Origin: Candidatus Competibacteraceae bacterium
GTDB taxonomy: Bacteria; Pseudomonadota; Gammaproteobacteria; Competibacterales; Competibacteraceae
Reading direction: 5' to 3'
DNA length: 49,392 bases
Assembly: GCA_003989075.1 (NCBI GenBank)
Contig: RXIX01000012.1
Span: forward strand, 1-49,392
This document shows, in pieces, positions 16,101 to 24,722 of the stretch. The position numbers and the translations under genes are program-made. Positions within the stretch are counted from its first letter, which is position 1. Every line of letters begins with the position of its first letter. Under the pieces are notes generated by a model. That model was not told the DNA's origin, did no database searches, and worked only from the letters and a program-made list of their open reading frames with translations.

Positions 16101-19100
16101 GGTCCAGCGATGGTCGCGCCAAGGGCCTGACTGCGCCACGTCCAGCCGGGCAGTTGCGGGCCTTGCGCCGCGCCTATGCCGATGCCGGTTACTCACCGGC
16201 CACGGTCGGGCTGTGGGAAGCACACGGCACCGGTACCGTTGCCGGTGATCGCGCCGAGCTGGAGACCGTGACCACCCTGCTGGGTGAAACCGGTGCTGCG
16301 CCGGCCAGTGCGGTGATCGGTTCGGTCAAGACCCTGATCGGCCATACCAAGGCCGCTGCCGGGGTTGCCGGGCTGATCAAGGCGGCGCTGGCGCTGCATC
16401 ATCGGGTGTTGCCGCCACACTGTGGGGTCGAGCGGCCCCTGCTGCCGCTGCGTGAACCGGCCAATCCACTGTCCATCAGCAGTGCAGCGCGCCCCTGGCT
16501 GCGCGATGGCGACCGGCTACGCCGTGCCGGGGTCAGTGCCTTTGGCTTTGGCGGCACCAATTTTCACGCCACCTTGGAAGAGTACGTCGATCCTACCGGT
16601 GTTGAGCAGCGCGCGCCGGTACCGGACTGGCCGGTGGAACTGTTGGTCTGGCGGGCCGCCGATGCCGCCGGTCTGCTGGCGCAGGTGCAGGCTGTGCAGA
16701 ACGCGCTGGCTGCGGGTGCGCAACCGCGTCTGCCGGAACTGGCGGCGGCCCTGGCGCGCGGGCTGCCGGCGCACGGCCAGACGCTGGCGATCGTCGCCGG
16801 CTCACGGTCGGAGCTGGAACAGCGCCTTGCCGTGGCGCTGGCGCTCCTGAACGGGCACAGTGCGGCGGATGCTGAAGGCGTCTATCCGCCTGATGTGCTT
16901 GCCGCCGACGGTGCCGCGCCGCCGCTGGCGCTGCTGTTTCCCGGTCAGGGCAGCCAGTATCCCGACATGCTGCGCGAGCTGGCGCTGGCGCTGCCGGAGC
17001 TGGCGGCGGTGCTGGAGCGGGCTGATGTCGTGCTGCGCGCGGCCATTGCCGCCAGTCAGGGCGATCAGGAGCGGCTCAGTGCGTTTATTTACCCGGCGCA
17101 GCGTTTCAGTCCGGAAACGGGGCAGTCGGCGCGCGCCCGGCTGACCCGCACCGAGATCGCCCAGCCCGCGCTGGGTGCGGTTGAGGCCGGTCTGTGGGCC
17201 TGGTTGCGGACCCTGAATATGCAGCCGGCGCGGGCGGCCGGGCACAGCTATGGCGAATATGTGGCGCTGCATGCCGCTGGGGTGTTCGATCTGGATACGC
17301 TGCTGCGCCTGTCGGAAGCGCGCGGCCGCTTCATCGTCGAGGCTGCCGCCGGTGGCGAACTGGGCACCATGCTGGCGGCGCGGGCTGATGTGGAGTCAGT
17401 GAAGGCGGCGCTGGCGGGCGTGACCGGCATCACCCTGGCCAATTACAACGCGCCGCAGCAACTGGTGCTGTCGGGATCGGCCGCCGCTATCGAACAGGCC
17501 CGGCAGGCGCTGGCGGCGTGCGGGATTGCTGCCGTGCCGTTGCCGGTGGCTGCCGCGTTCCATTCGCCGATCGTGGAACCGGCCCGGGCGCGGCTGGCGG
17601 CGTTCATGGCTGAATTGCCGTTTCACGCTCCGGCCTTCACCGTCCATGGCAACGCCGATACCGATGCCTATCCCCCGCAACCGGCAGCAATTCGCGCCCG
17701 GCTGGCCGCGCATCTCGCCGAAGCGGTCAATTTCACCGGCGAGATCGAAGCGATGCATGCCGCTGGCGCGCGACTGTTTCTTGAGATCGGGCCGCGTGAT
17801 GTGCTGACCCGGCTCACCGGGCAGATTCTCGGCGCGCGGTCGCATCGGGCCGTGGCGATCGATGATCATGGCGGTGGTCTGAACGGCCTGTTGCAGGCGC
17901 TGGCGGCACTGTTGAGCTGCGGCGTGCGCTTGCATCTGGAGCCGCTGTTTGCCGAGCGCGTGGCCGAGGCAATGTCGCTGGCGCAGGTGCTGGAACCGGT
18001 CAATGCCGCGCCATTGTCCAGCTCTGCCTGGCTGCTCAGTGGCGCGGGCGTGCGCCGGCCGGGTCAGGTCCATGCCCTGGGCGTAAAGCCGTCGCTGACC
18101 CTGGATGATCTGAAGCCCTTGCCTGCATCCCCGGCTCCGGCCCTGCCCGAGGGGTCTGGGCTGGAGCAAACGCCCTTATCGCCAGCTCCGCTCCGGTTGG
18201 GAGAGGAGAGCGGCGTGTTGTCTTCACCTCTGACCATGCCCGCGCCCGTAGTGGCGGGGAATCTGGAGAATCCAAGCATGAGTGAGCAAGCGTCCGGCGC
18301 GCCCGCTGCCGGCAACCTTGACCCAGCCCTGGCCGCCTATCAGGAGACCATGCGTCAGTTCCTGCAGGTGCAGGAACGGGTGATGCTGGCCTATTTCGCC
18401 GGTGGTGGTGCGGTGGGCACAAGCCTGTCGTGTGCACCCGCGCCCGTATCCGCGCCTGCGCCTGTGCCTGCGCCTATGAGCGTGCCGGCACCCGTATCCG
18501 CGCCTGCGCCTGTGTCTGCGCCCATGAGCGTGCCGGCACCGGTTGCGGTGGCGCCCGCTGTAGCGGTGCCGTCTGTCATGGCCACGGAACCGCCGCCAGT
18601 TGCTGCCGTTGTTGCACCGGTATCTGCACCGTCCGCACCCGCGCCTGCCGAACCGCTGAATCTGCAGGATCGCCTGTTGCACATCGCCAGTGAGCGCACC
18701 GGTTATCCGCCGGAACTGCTCGGTCTGGATCAGGACATCGAAGCCGATCTGGGTATTGACTCGATCAAGCGGGTGGAAATCCTCGGCCTGTTTCGCCGCT
18801 CGCTGCCCGAGCCGCTGCCGCAGCAGTTACAGCCGCACATGGAGGAAATCGCCAGCCTGCCGACCTTTCGGCGCATTCTCGACGCGGTGAGCGCGCGGCT
18901 GGGGTCGACGCTGGACGTGCCGGCTGCCGTAGGCGGGGAGGGCGCGCGCCCTTTTGAATTAACCGGGATGGGTTCCGAAACGTGCGCCCCGCTGTCCCGG
19001 TTCACGATCAGGGCGCACGCTGAACCGTTACCAACGGTGCCGCTGGTGTTGCCGGCGGGATTGTATCTGCTGACGCCGGATGATCTGGGCGTCGCCGACG

Positions 19101-21508
19101 CACTCAGCCGCAAGCTGCGTGGTGCGGGTGTGCAGCCGATGCTGGTACCTGAGGAACTGCTTGATGATGTCGAGCGGCTGGCGCACTGGCTGGATGCACA
19201 GTGGCGTGGCGCGACCATCCGGGCTGTGCTGCATCTGCTGCCACTGGGACGACCGCCGCTGGTGGATGATGCGCCGCTGAGCGAATGGCGCGAGCGCATC
19301 GCCCGCGAGGTTAAGACCCTGTTCGCTCTGTTGCGCCGGGTCGGCGGCGAACTGCGTGAAGGGGGCCGCCTGCTGACGGTGAGTGGTCTGGGCGGTACCT
19401 TTGGCCGTGACGGAACGCCGGCGGTTGCGGCCTTTGCCGGCGGTGCGGGTCTGACCGGACTGGTGAAAACGCTTAATCTGGAATGGAACGCCGATCTCGA
19501 TCAGCCCGGTTTTATCGCCAAGGCGCTGGATCTCGACCCCGGCGACGATCCCGAGCAACTGGCAGCGCGGGTGTTCGCGGAGCTGGCATTACCCGGTGGG
19601 CGGCGCGAGGTCGGTTATCCCGGAGGGGTGCGGACCATTTTCCGCACTATGCCCGCCTCGCTGTCGCCGTTGCCAGAGCCGCTGCGCCAGCCGGATGCCG
19701 ATTGGGTGGTGCTGGCCACCGGGGGTGCGCGTGGTATCACCGCCGAGATTCTGCGCGAACTGGCGCGCTTTGGCGTGACGCTGGTGCTGCTCGGACGGAC
19801 GCCGCTGCCGGACGCCGAGCCGCCCACTATCCAGGCATGCGCCGATGCCGTCGCGCTGCGTCGCCAGTTCATCGCTGAGTGCAGTGCTGCCGGACAGACG
19901 CCGCGCCCGGCGCAGATTGAGCGGCGCATTCAGACCGTGCTGCGCGATCGCGAGATGCAGGCCAATCTGGCTGATCTGGCGGCACTGGGTGCGCGGGTCG
20001 ATTACCGGGTGGTGGATGTGCGCGATGAGGCGGCCATGGCGACGCTGTTCGAGGCGCTGTACCAGCAGCATGGGCGCATTGACGCGGTGCTGCACGGCGC
20101 CGGCGTGATCGAGGACGGCTGGCTGCTGGATAAGTCCCCTGACAGCATCGACCGGGTGATCGATACCAAGGTGGACAGCGCCTTTCTGCTGGCCCGCTAC
20201 CTGCGCCCGGAAACGCTGCAGTTTCTGGCCCTGTTTACTTCGGTGGCTGGGCGCTTTGGCAATCGGGGTCAGGCCGATTACGCCACGGCCAATGAAATTC
20301 TCAGCCGGCTGGCCTGGCAACTGCAGCAGCGCTGGGCGGGGCGGGTCAAGGTGGTGGCGATCCACTGGAGTCCCTGGGATCGCACCACGCATGGCGCCGG
20401 CATGGTCACGCCCGAGGTGCGCCGCCAGTTCGAGGCGCGCGGGGTGCATCTGGTGCAGGCAGTGGCCGGACGACGCTTTCTGTTGAATGAATTGCGCTAT
20501 GGACCGACCGATGTGGTGGAACTGGTGGCCGGTGATTTCCCGTGGGAATACGAGGAAGCACGCTTCAGCGCTCTCCCGGATGCGCGCCGTGATGCAGCGG
20601 TGATCAGTGCAGGGCCATGGCCGCTGCTGTGGGGTGGCTGTTTAAGCGAGCAGCAGGCAGGCGTGTGGCGCTTCACCAAGACCGTTGATCTGGTCAGCGA
20701 TCCCTATCTCGATCAGCACCGTCTGGACGGCGTGCCGGTGCTGCCGTTCGCGATGGCGATGGAATACATGGCTGAGGCGGTTGCGACCCTGTGTCCGGAT
20801 GCAGCGATCGAAGTGCGCGAGGTGCGGTTGCTGCGTGGCCTGAATGTGCAGGATCGCGCCGACCTGTCCTTGCAACTCACCCTGCGCGAATCGGCGCAGA
20901 TGCACGCCGACGGTGCGCGCGCGTTCGTCGCCGTGCTGGGCGATGCCGCACAATCGGCGCGGCCGGCTTATCAGGCGCTGGTGCTCGCTGGTCCGCTGCA
21001 GGGATTGCCTGCCGCTGAACGGCCGGTGCTGGCCGGGCCGGCGCTGGCGATCGATGAGGTTTACCGGCGCTGGCTGTTTCATGGGCCGCTGTGGCAGACC
21101 GTGGTCGGGATTCACGGCCACGCGGCTAGCGGCCTGGTGGCGACGCTGCGCCCGAGCCGCGCCGTTGATTTTTATCCGCCGGCACAGGAAGGGCGCTGGT
21201 GCCTGGACCCGGCGCTGGTGGATGGCGCGTTTCAGGCGCTGATTGCCTGGAGTCGCCTGTATCGTGACGCAACACCGCTGCCGAGTCGTCTCGGGCGCCT
21301 GCGTCGTTTTGGCGATGGACCGCTGCCGGAACGCCTGACGCTGTGGCTGCGCCTGCGCGCGGCGGCGGATGCCAGCCTGCACTGCGATTTTCAGTTCAGC
21401 GATGCCAACGGACGGGTCTGGATGGTGATCGAGGATTTTGAATGCGCCGCCAGCGCGGCCTTGAATCGTCTCGGCGGTGGCTGGGCCGGTGGGACGCGGG
21501 CAGGATGA
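13190..21508 (+). CDS. PUFA/glycolipid-type megasynthase: two NMO barrels, KS-AT-ACP-KR-DH
   Basis: A 2772-residue iterative synthase. Residues 1-300 form a flavin-barrel-like domain (HEAGGLVGE, with Leu where active members have His; GGIGPHNAAACQVGGA). Residues 325-650 form a second barrel of the PfaD/nitronate monooxygenase type with ECGGHIG intact, a probable enoyl reductase. Then come KS (686-1133; Cys877, His1012, His1052), AT (1249-1554; GHSYGE, Ser1353), an Ala/Pro linker, one ACP (DLGIDSIKRVEILG, Ser1858), KR (about 2165-2420; TGGARGIT, Tyr2364) and DH (HRLDGVPVLP, His2510; VDGAFQ, Asp2678). The KR and ACP sequences are of the PUFA/Hgl kind. There is one ACP, not the tandem array of PUFA synthases, and no thioesterase. 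GTG 13190 overlaps the upstream stop. Confidence 0.88.
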   Translation: MSDRYAGRGAFTLFVLNPAGLDNPALALAGCRTGAVGVLNAETGLAADALGVALRQLAATGAPFGLKWGGSGRPALFDAADALRPDWLILDAEHYADRLADWQDFRAGGGRVLLELTAWREDWATLDAQQLDGWWVKGHEAGGLVGEESSFVLLQRVLARTGLPVHVRGGIGPHNAAACQVGGAAGVVLDSALLLLTESPLAETLQPWLRGLDGTETVLLGAEDSGRFIRVLERPGFAPVAALRQRLDTEPAPTMESTCLPFGWWEPRTRDLLPLGQDLAFAAPWALHYRTVAGVLRALRQALRADPCQAHHDAALAEDAPLARAHGTRLPIVQGAMTRVSDRAEFAEAVAAAGALPMLALAMLKGERCRELLEETRQRLGDRPWGVGLLGFVPAALREEQLAAIRAVRPPLAYIAGGRPEQAQQLEADGIQTYLHVPTPTLLRMFLEQGARRFIFEGRECGGHIGPLSSFVLWELMLDTLLDWARAHPGALAEVAVLFAGGIHDARSAAMVATLAAPLTRGRAQIGLLMGTAYMFTEEAVRCGAIRAGFQRVALECTATATLTTGPGHASRCAITPFVAAFHDTRRQLQAEGVASRLLRDRLDELTLGRLRLAAKGLLRVEPVGELRLSTPEEQFSQGMYMIGQVAALHERSLTLAELHDSVSTAALDWLARAVPVPQAAAAGQRGPADIAIIGIGLWLPGATTPRDYWRNLVNGVDCLSEIPAERWDWRLYYDADPAARDRIYAKRGGFIAEQPFEPIRYGLPPVALKSIDPLQLLSLEVVRRALDDASIDVHAIDRERVAVVLGASGGMGELGLAYAARAEWPRVAGRVDEATLARLPEWTEDSFAGLLPNVAAGRVSNRFDFGGINCAVDAACASSLAAVYQAVNELRLGHSDLAIAGGVDTMQSPFMYLCFAKTRALSPQGRPRTFDEQADGIAIAEGVATVVLKRLDDAERAGDRVYAVIKGIAGSSDGRAKGLTAPRPAGQLRALRRAYADAGYSPATVGLWEAHGTGTVAGDRAELETVTTLLGETGAAPASAVIGSVKTLIGHTKAAAGVAGLIKAALALHHRVLPPHCGVERPLLPLREPANPLSISSAARPWLRDGDRLRRAGVSAFGFGGTNFHATLEEYVDPTGVEQRAPVPDWPVELLVWRAADAAGLLAQVQAVQNALAAGAQPRLPELAAALARGLPAHGQTLAIVAGSRSELEQRLAVALALLNGHSAADAEGVYPPDVLAADGAAPPLALLFPGQGSQYPDMLRELALALPELAAVLERADVVLRAAIAASQGDQERLSAFIYPAQRFSPETGQSARARLTRTEIAQPALGAVEAGLWAWLRTLNMQPARAAGHSYGEYVALHAAGVFDLDTLLRLSEARGRFIVEAAAGGELGTMLAARADVESVKAALAGVTGITLANYNAPQQLVLSGSAAAIEQARQALAACGIAAVPLPVAAAFHSPIVEPARARLAAFMAELPFHAPAFTVHGNADTDAYPPQPAAIRARLAAHLAEAVNFTGEIEAMHAAGARLFLEIGPRDVLTRLTGQILGARSHRAVAIDDHGGGLNGLLQALAALLSCGVRLHLEPLFAERVAEAMSLAQVLEPVNAAPLSSSAWLLSGAGVRRPGQVHALGVKPSLTLDDLKPLPASPAPALPEGSGLEQTPLSPAPLRLGEESGVLSSPLTMPAPVVAGNLENPSMSEQASGAPAAGNLDPALAAYQETMRQFLQVQERVMLAYFAGGGAVGTSLSCAPAPVSAPAPVPAPMSVPAPVSAPAPVSAPMSVPAPVAVAPAVAVPSVMATEPPPVAAVVAPVSAPSAPAPAEPLNLQDRLLHIASERTGYPPELLGLDQDIEADLGIDSIKRVEILGLFRRSLPEPLPQQLQPHMEEIASLPTFRRILDAVSARLGSTLDVPAAVGGEGARPFELTGMGSETCAPLSRFTIRAHAEPLPTVPLVLPAGLYLLTPDDLGVADALSRKLRGAGVQPMLVPEELLDDVERLAHWLDAQWRGATIRAVLHLLPLGRPPLVDDAPLSEWRERIAREVKTLFALLRRVGGELREGGRLLTVSGLGGTFGRDGTPAVAAFAGGAGLTGLVKTLNLEWNADLDQPGFIAKALDLDPGDDPEQLAARVFAELALPGGRREVGYPGGVRTIFRTMPASLSPLPEPLRQPDADWVVLATGGARGITAEILRELARFGVTLVLLGRTPLPDAEPPTIQACADAVALRRQFIAECSAAGQTPRPAQIERRIQTVLRDREMQANLADLAALGARVDYRVVDVRDEAAMATLFEALYQQHGRIDAVLHGAGVIEDGWLLDKSPDSIDRVIDTKVDSAFLLARYLRPETLQFLALFTSVAGRFGNRGQADYATANEILSRLAWQLQQRWAGRVKVVAIHWSPWDRTTHGAGMVTPEVRRQFEARGVHLVQAVAGRRFLLNELRYGPTDVVELVAGDFPWEYEEARFSALPDARRDAAVISAGPWPLLWGGCLSEQQAGVWRFTKTVDLVSDPYLDQHRLDGVPVLPFAMAMEYMAEAVATLCPDAAIEVREVRLLRGLNVQDRADLSLQLTLRESAQMHADGARAFVAVLGDAAQSARPAYQALVLAGPLQGLPAAERPVLAGPALAIDEVYRRWLFHGPLWQTVVGIHGHAASGLVATLRPSRAVDFYPPAQEGRWCLDPALVDGAFQALIAWSRLYRDATPLPSRLGRLRRFGDGPLPERLTLWLRLRAAADASLHCDFQFSDANGRVWMVIEDFECAASAALNRLGGGWAGGTRAG
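18443..18538 (+). repeat. Two tandem 48-bp repeats in the AT-ACP linker
   Basis: Two in-frame, nearly identical 48-bp units encode a 16-residue Ala/Pro/Val repeat beginning PVSAPAP and containing PMSVPA. Third-position differences are few, so the duplication is recent. It lengthens the flexible linker before the ACP. Confidence 0.85.
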
Positions 21509-21602
21509 GCGCGCGATTCAGAACGCCGGCGGTTCGCCTGGCAAAACCCGATCCCGAGCGGCCCTCTACAGCGCTTCCCTTTCCTTTCTCTGGCAGCGAA
21601 CC

Positions 21603-24600
21603 ATGAACGCGACCGCGAATAGCGACATCGCCATTGTTGGCATGGCCGCCCTGTTTGCCCGGGCTCCCGATCTGGCCGGCTACTGGTACAACATCCTCAA
21701 CCGCGTCGATGCCATCGGCATGCCGCCGCCGGAATGGGGCGCCGAACGGCTGCTGGATCCCTCCAGCGAGGATCTGGCGCGCCTGTACACCTGCCACGGT
21801 GGCTTCCTCGGCGAGCTGTCGCGCTTCGATCCGCGCGCCTTCGGCATCATGCCGGTCTCGCTGACCGGTGGTGAGCCGGATCAGTTTCACGCGCTTGAAC
21901 TCGCCCAGCGCGCCTTGGCCGATGCCGGTCTGGGCGAAGGCGGCTATGCTCCGGAACGCACCGGCATCATCCTCGGCCATGGCATCCACCCCAACCGCGC
22001 CAGCGTCAACGGCGTGCAGCACGGCGTGGTGCTCGACCAGACCGTAGCGCTGCTGCGGGGTCTGTTGCCGCATCTCGATGCTGCCGCCGCTGCCCAGATT
22101 CGCACGCTGCTCAAGCAGGAGCTGCTGCCGCTGGATACCGACGGTATTCCCGGTCTGGTGCCGAACATGATGACCGGGCGCATCGCCAACCGCCTTAATC
22201 TGATGGGGCCGAACTACATCCTCGACGCGGCCTGCGCTTCGTCGCTGATTGCCGTCGATGCGGCCATGAACGAACTGCGCCGCGGCAATGCCGACCTGAT
22301 GCTGGCCGGTGGCATCAACACTTCGACCCCGCCGCTGGTGTACATGGTGTTCTGTCGCCTCGGCGCGCTGTCGCGCAACTCGCGCATCCAGCCTTTCGCC
22401 GCCGGTGCCGATGGCACCCTGCTTGGCGAGGGTGGCGGCGTGCTGGTGCTCAAGCGTCTCGACGATGCCCTGCGCGCCGGCGATCGCATCTACGCGGTGC
22501 TGAAAGCCGTCGGCCAGGCGTCGGATGGTCGCGCCAAGGGGCTGATGGCACCGCGCCTGGAAGGCGAAGTGCTGGCCATGCGCCGCGCCTGGCAACAGGC
22601 CGGTCTCGATCCGGCCAGCGCTGGCCTGATCGAGGCACACGGCACCGGTATTCCGCTCGGCGACCAGACCGAGATCGAAGCCCTGCGCCAGGTTCTGGGC
22701 GCGCGGCGCGGCGCGATTCCGGACGTGGCCCTGGGTTCGGTCAAGTCGATGATTGGCCACTGCATTCCGGCGGCCGGCGCGGCAGCGCTGATCAAGACTG
22801 CGCTGGCGCTGTATCACCGCCTGCTGCCGCCGACTCTGGCCGGAGAGGTGAATCCGCGCCTGGGCCTGGAGCATGGCCGCCTGTATCTGAACACCGAGAC
22901 CCGGCCCTGGATTCACGGTGGCCCTGCGCCGCGCCGCGCCGGGGTCAATGCCTTCGGTTTTGGCGGCATCAACACCCACGCCATTCTCGAAGAAGCGCCG
23001 GGCGCTGATCCGCAACCGCTGGCAGCGTTTCTTGGCCGGCGCTGGTGTCCGGGCAGCGAACTGCTGGTGTTCAGTCAGGCCGACCGGCCGGCGCTGCTGG
23101 CGCAGCTCGCGCAGTTGCACCAGCGCCTGGATCAGGAACCGGCACTGGATCTGCACACGCTGGCGGCGGCGCTGTGGCGGCAGCGTGGCGCCGATGGTGA
23201 ACGGCTGGCGCTGGTCGCTGCCGATATCGCCGGGGTGCAAAAACGGCTGGCGGTGGCGCTGGACAAGCTGGCCGATCCGTGCCGCGAGCGCCTGCAGACC
23301 CGTGACGGTCTCTATTTCAACGCCCGGCCCGTGCCCGGCCGGGTGGCGCTGCTGTTCCCGGGTGAGAATTCGCAGTACCCGGATATGCTGCGGGCGCTGA
23401 CTATCGAATTTGCCGAGTTGCGCCGGGGCTTCGATTTCCTCGATGGCCTGTATGGCGGTGAACGCGATCAGGCCCCGAGTCAGGCGATCTTTCCGCCGCC
23501 GACCGGTCTGGATGCCGAAGCGCAGGCTGTTTTGCAGGCGCAACTGCGCGGCATGGAACTGGGTTCGGAAGCGGTATTCGCCGCCGATCGCGCCCTGTTT
23601 CAGTTGCTGTCGGCGCTGGGTATTCGCGCTGATGCCCTGCTCGGCCATAGCACCGGCGAGAATGCGGCGCTGGTCGCCTCGGGCATGCCGCAACTGGATG
23701 AAGCGGCGCTTGGTGCCAGTATCCGTGCCATGAACGCCCTGTATCGGGGTCTGGAGGCTGATGGCGCGATTCCCGATGGCCAACTGCTGTCGGTCGGCGC
23801 CCTGCCGCTCGACGCGGCGCGCGCAGTGCTGGCGGCCGATCCACGCCTGCATCTGACCATGGATAACTGCGCCAACCAGTTCATTCTGTTCGGACCGCGC
23901 GAGGCTATTGCCGGCGCGCATGAACAGCTCAGGCAGCAGGGTGGCTTTTGCAGCGTGCTGACTCTGGATCGCGGTTATCACACGCCGTTGATGGCACCGA
24001 TGGCCGCGGCGTTCCGGCGCCTGTTCGAGGATGTCGAATTCGTCGCTTCCGCCACGCCCACGCTGTATTCCTGCGTTACGGCTGCGCCGTTTCCGGCTGC
24101 GCCCGAAGCGATCCGCGATACCGCCGCCGCGCAGTACCGGCAGCCGGTGCGCTTTCGCGAAAGCATCGAGAACCTGTATCGCGATGGCGTGCGCGTGTTC
24201 ATCGAGGCCGGACCGGAAAGCCATCTGAGCGCCTTTGTCCGCGATACCCTGCGTGGCCGGCCCCATCTGGCGGTGGCCTGCGACGACCGTCGCCGCGGTG
24301 CGGGTGAGCAGTTGCGCTATCTGCTGGGCGCGCTGTTCGCTGAGGGCGTGCCGCTGGATCTGGACCTGCTCCATGCGGGTTGCCAGGTCGCGGAGCATGC
24401 CCCGCCGGTGGCACCGTATCTGTCCACGGCCATCCCGCTCATCCAGCCCAGCGCGACCGTCATTGAGCACGTGCGGCATGTGCTGGACTCATCCACATCC
24501 GCGCAGCCGTCGGCCATTCCAGTGCAGCCGTCAACCCCGGTCGTGAACGAGCCAGCGGCAGCGGCAGTCGCAGTCGAATCGGTGCCAACGCCAACGGTTC

Positions 24601-24722
24601 CCGTCTCCAGACATCCCGGCCCGGCCACGGCGCTTACCGGGCATTTTGAATTGATGCAGGATTTTCTAGCCCAGCAGGAGCGGGTGATGGCGGCCTGGCT
24701 GGAGCGCCGCCGCCGCTCATGA
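21603..24722 (+). CDS. Second ketosynthase-acyltransferase (KS-AT) protein
   Basis: A 1039-residue protein with KS (about 1-460; DAACASS Cys211, EAHGTG His346, GHCIPAAG His386) and AT (about 590-920; GHSTGEN Ser683). Both catalytic sets are complete. It has no ACP, KR or DH, so it must use a carrier from elsewhere, such as the ACP at 8101 or the one in the large synthase. The tail is an Ala/Pro linker ending in MQDFLAQQERVMAAWLERR, which matches a helix before the ACP of the large synthase. The KS insert region (GIHPNRASVNGVQ) differs from common modular PKS. Start ATG 21603 gives homology at once; its binding site is weak. The frame is open upstream to 21477 without support. Its stop overlaps the next ATG by 4 nt. 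Confidence 0.87.
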   Translation: MNATANSDIAIVGMAALFARAPDLAGYWYNILNRVDAIGMPPPEWGAERLLDPSSEDLARLYTCHGGFLGELSRFDPRAFGIMPVSLTGGEPDQFHALELAQRALADAGLGEGGYAPERTGIILGHGIHPNRASVNGVQHGVVLDQTVALLRGLLPHLDAAAAAQIRTLLKQELLPLDTDGIPGLVPNMMTGRIANRLNLMGPNYILDAACASSLIAVDAAMNELRRGNADLMLAGGINTSTPPLVYMVFCRLGALSRNSRIQPFAAGADGTLLGEGGGVLVLKRLDDALRAGDRIYAVLKAVGQASDGRAKGLMAPRLEGEVLAMRRAWQQAGLDPASAGLIEAHGTGIPLGDQTEIEALRQVLGARRGAIPDVALGSVKSMIGHCIPAAGAAALIKTALALYHRLLPPTLAGEVNPRLGLEHGRLYLNTETRPWIHGGPAPRRAGVNAFGFGGINTHAILEEAPGADPQPLAAFLGRRWCPGSELLVFSQADRPALLAQLAQLHQRLDQEPALDLHTLAAALWRQRGADGERLALVAADIAGVQKRLAVALDKLADPCRERLQTRDGLYFNARPVPGRVALLFPGENSQYPDMLRALTIEFAELRRGFDFLDGLYGGERDQAPSQAIFPPPTGLDAEAQAVLQAQLRGMELGSEAVFAADRALFQLLSALGIRADALLGHSTGENAALVASGMPQLDEAALGASIRAMNALYRGLEADGAIPDGQLLSVGALPLDAARAVLAADPRLHLTMDNCANQFILFGPREAIAGAHEQLRQQGGFCSVLTLDRGYHTPLMAPMAAAFRRLFEDVEFVASATPTLYSCVTAAPFPAAPEAIRDTAAAQYRQPVRFRESIENLYRDGVRVFIEAGPESHLSAFVRDTLRGRPHLAVACDDRRRGAGEQLRYLLGALFAEGVPLDLDLLHAGCQVAEHAPPVAPYLSTAIPLIQPSATVIEHVRHVLDSSTSAQPSAIPVQPSTPVVNEPAAAAVAVESVPTPTVPVSRHPGPATALTGHFELMQDFLAQQERVMAAWLERRRRS

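Noticed and set aside
21396-24479. Very long open frame (about 1027 codons) on the minus strand opposite the KS-AT gene
   Set aside because: Its codons are the reverse complement of an intact KS-AT with all catalytic motifs. The protein is rich in Arg, Gln and His without any domain, as expected from high-GC antisense frames.
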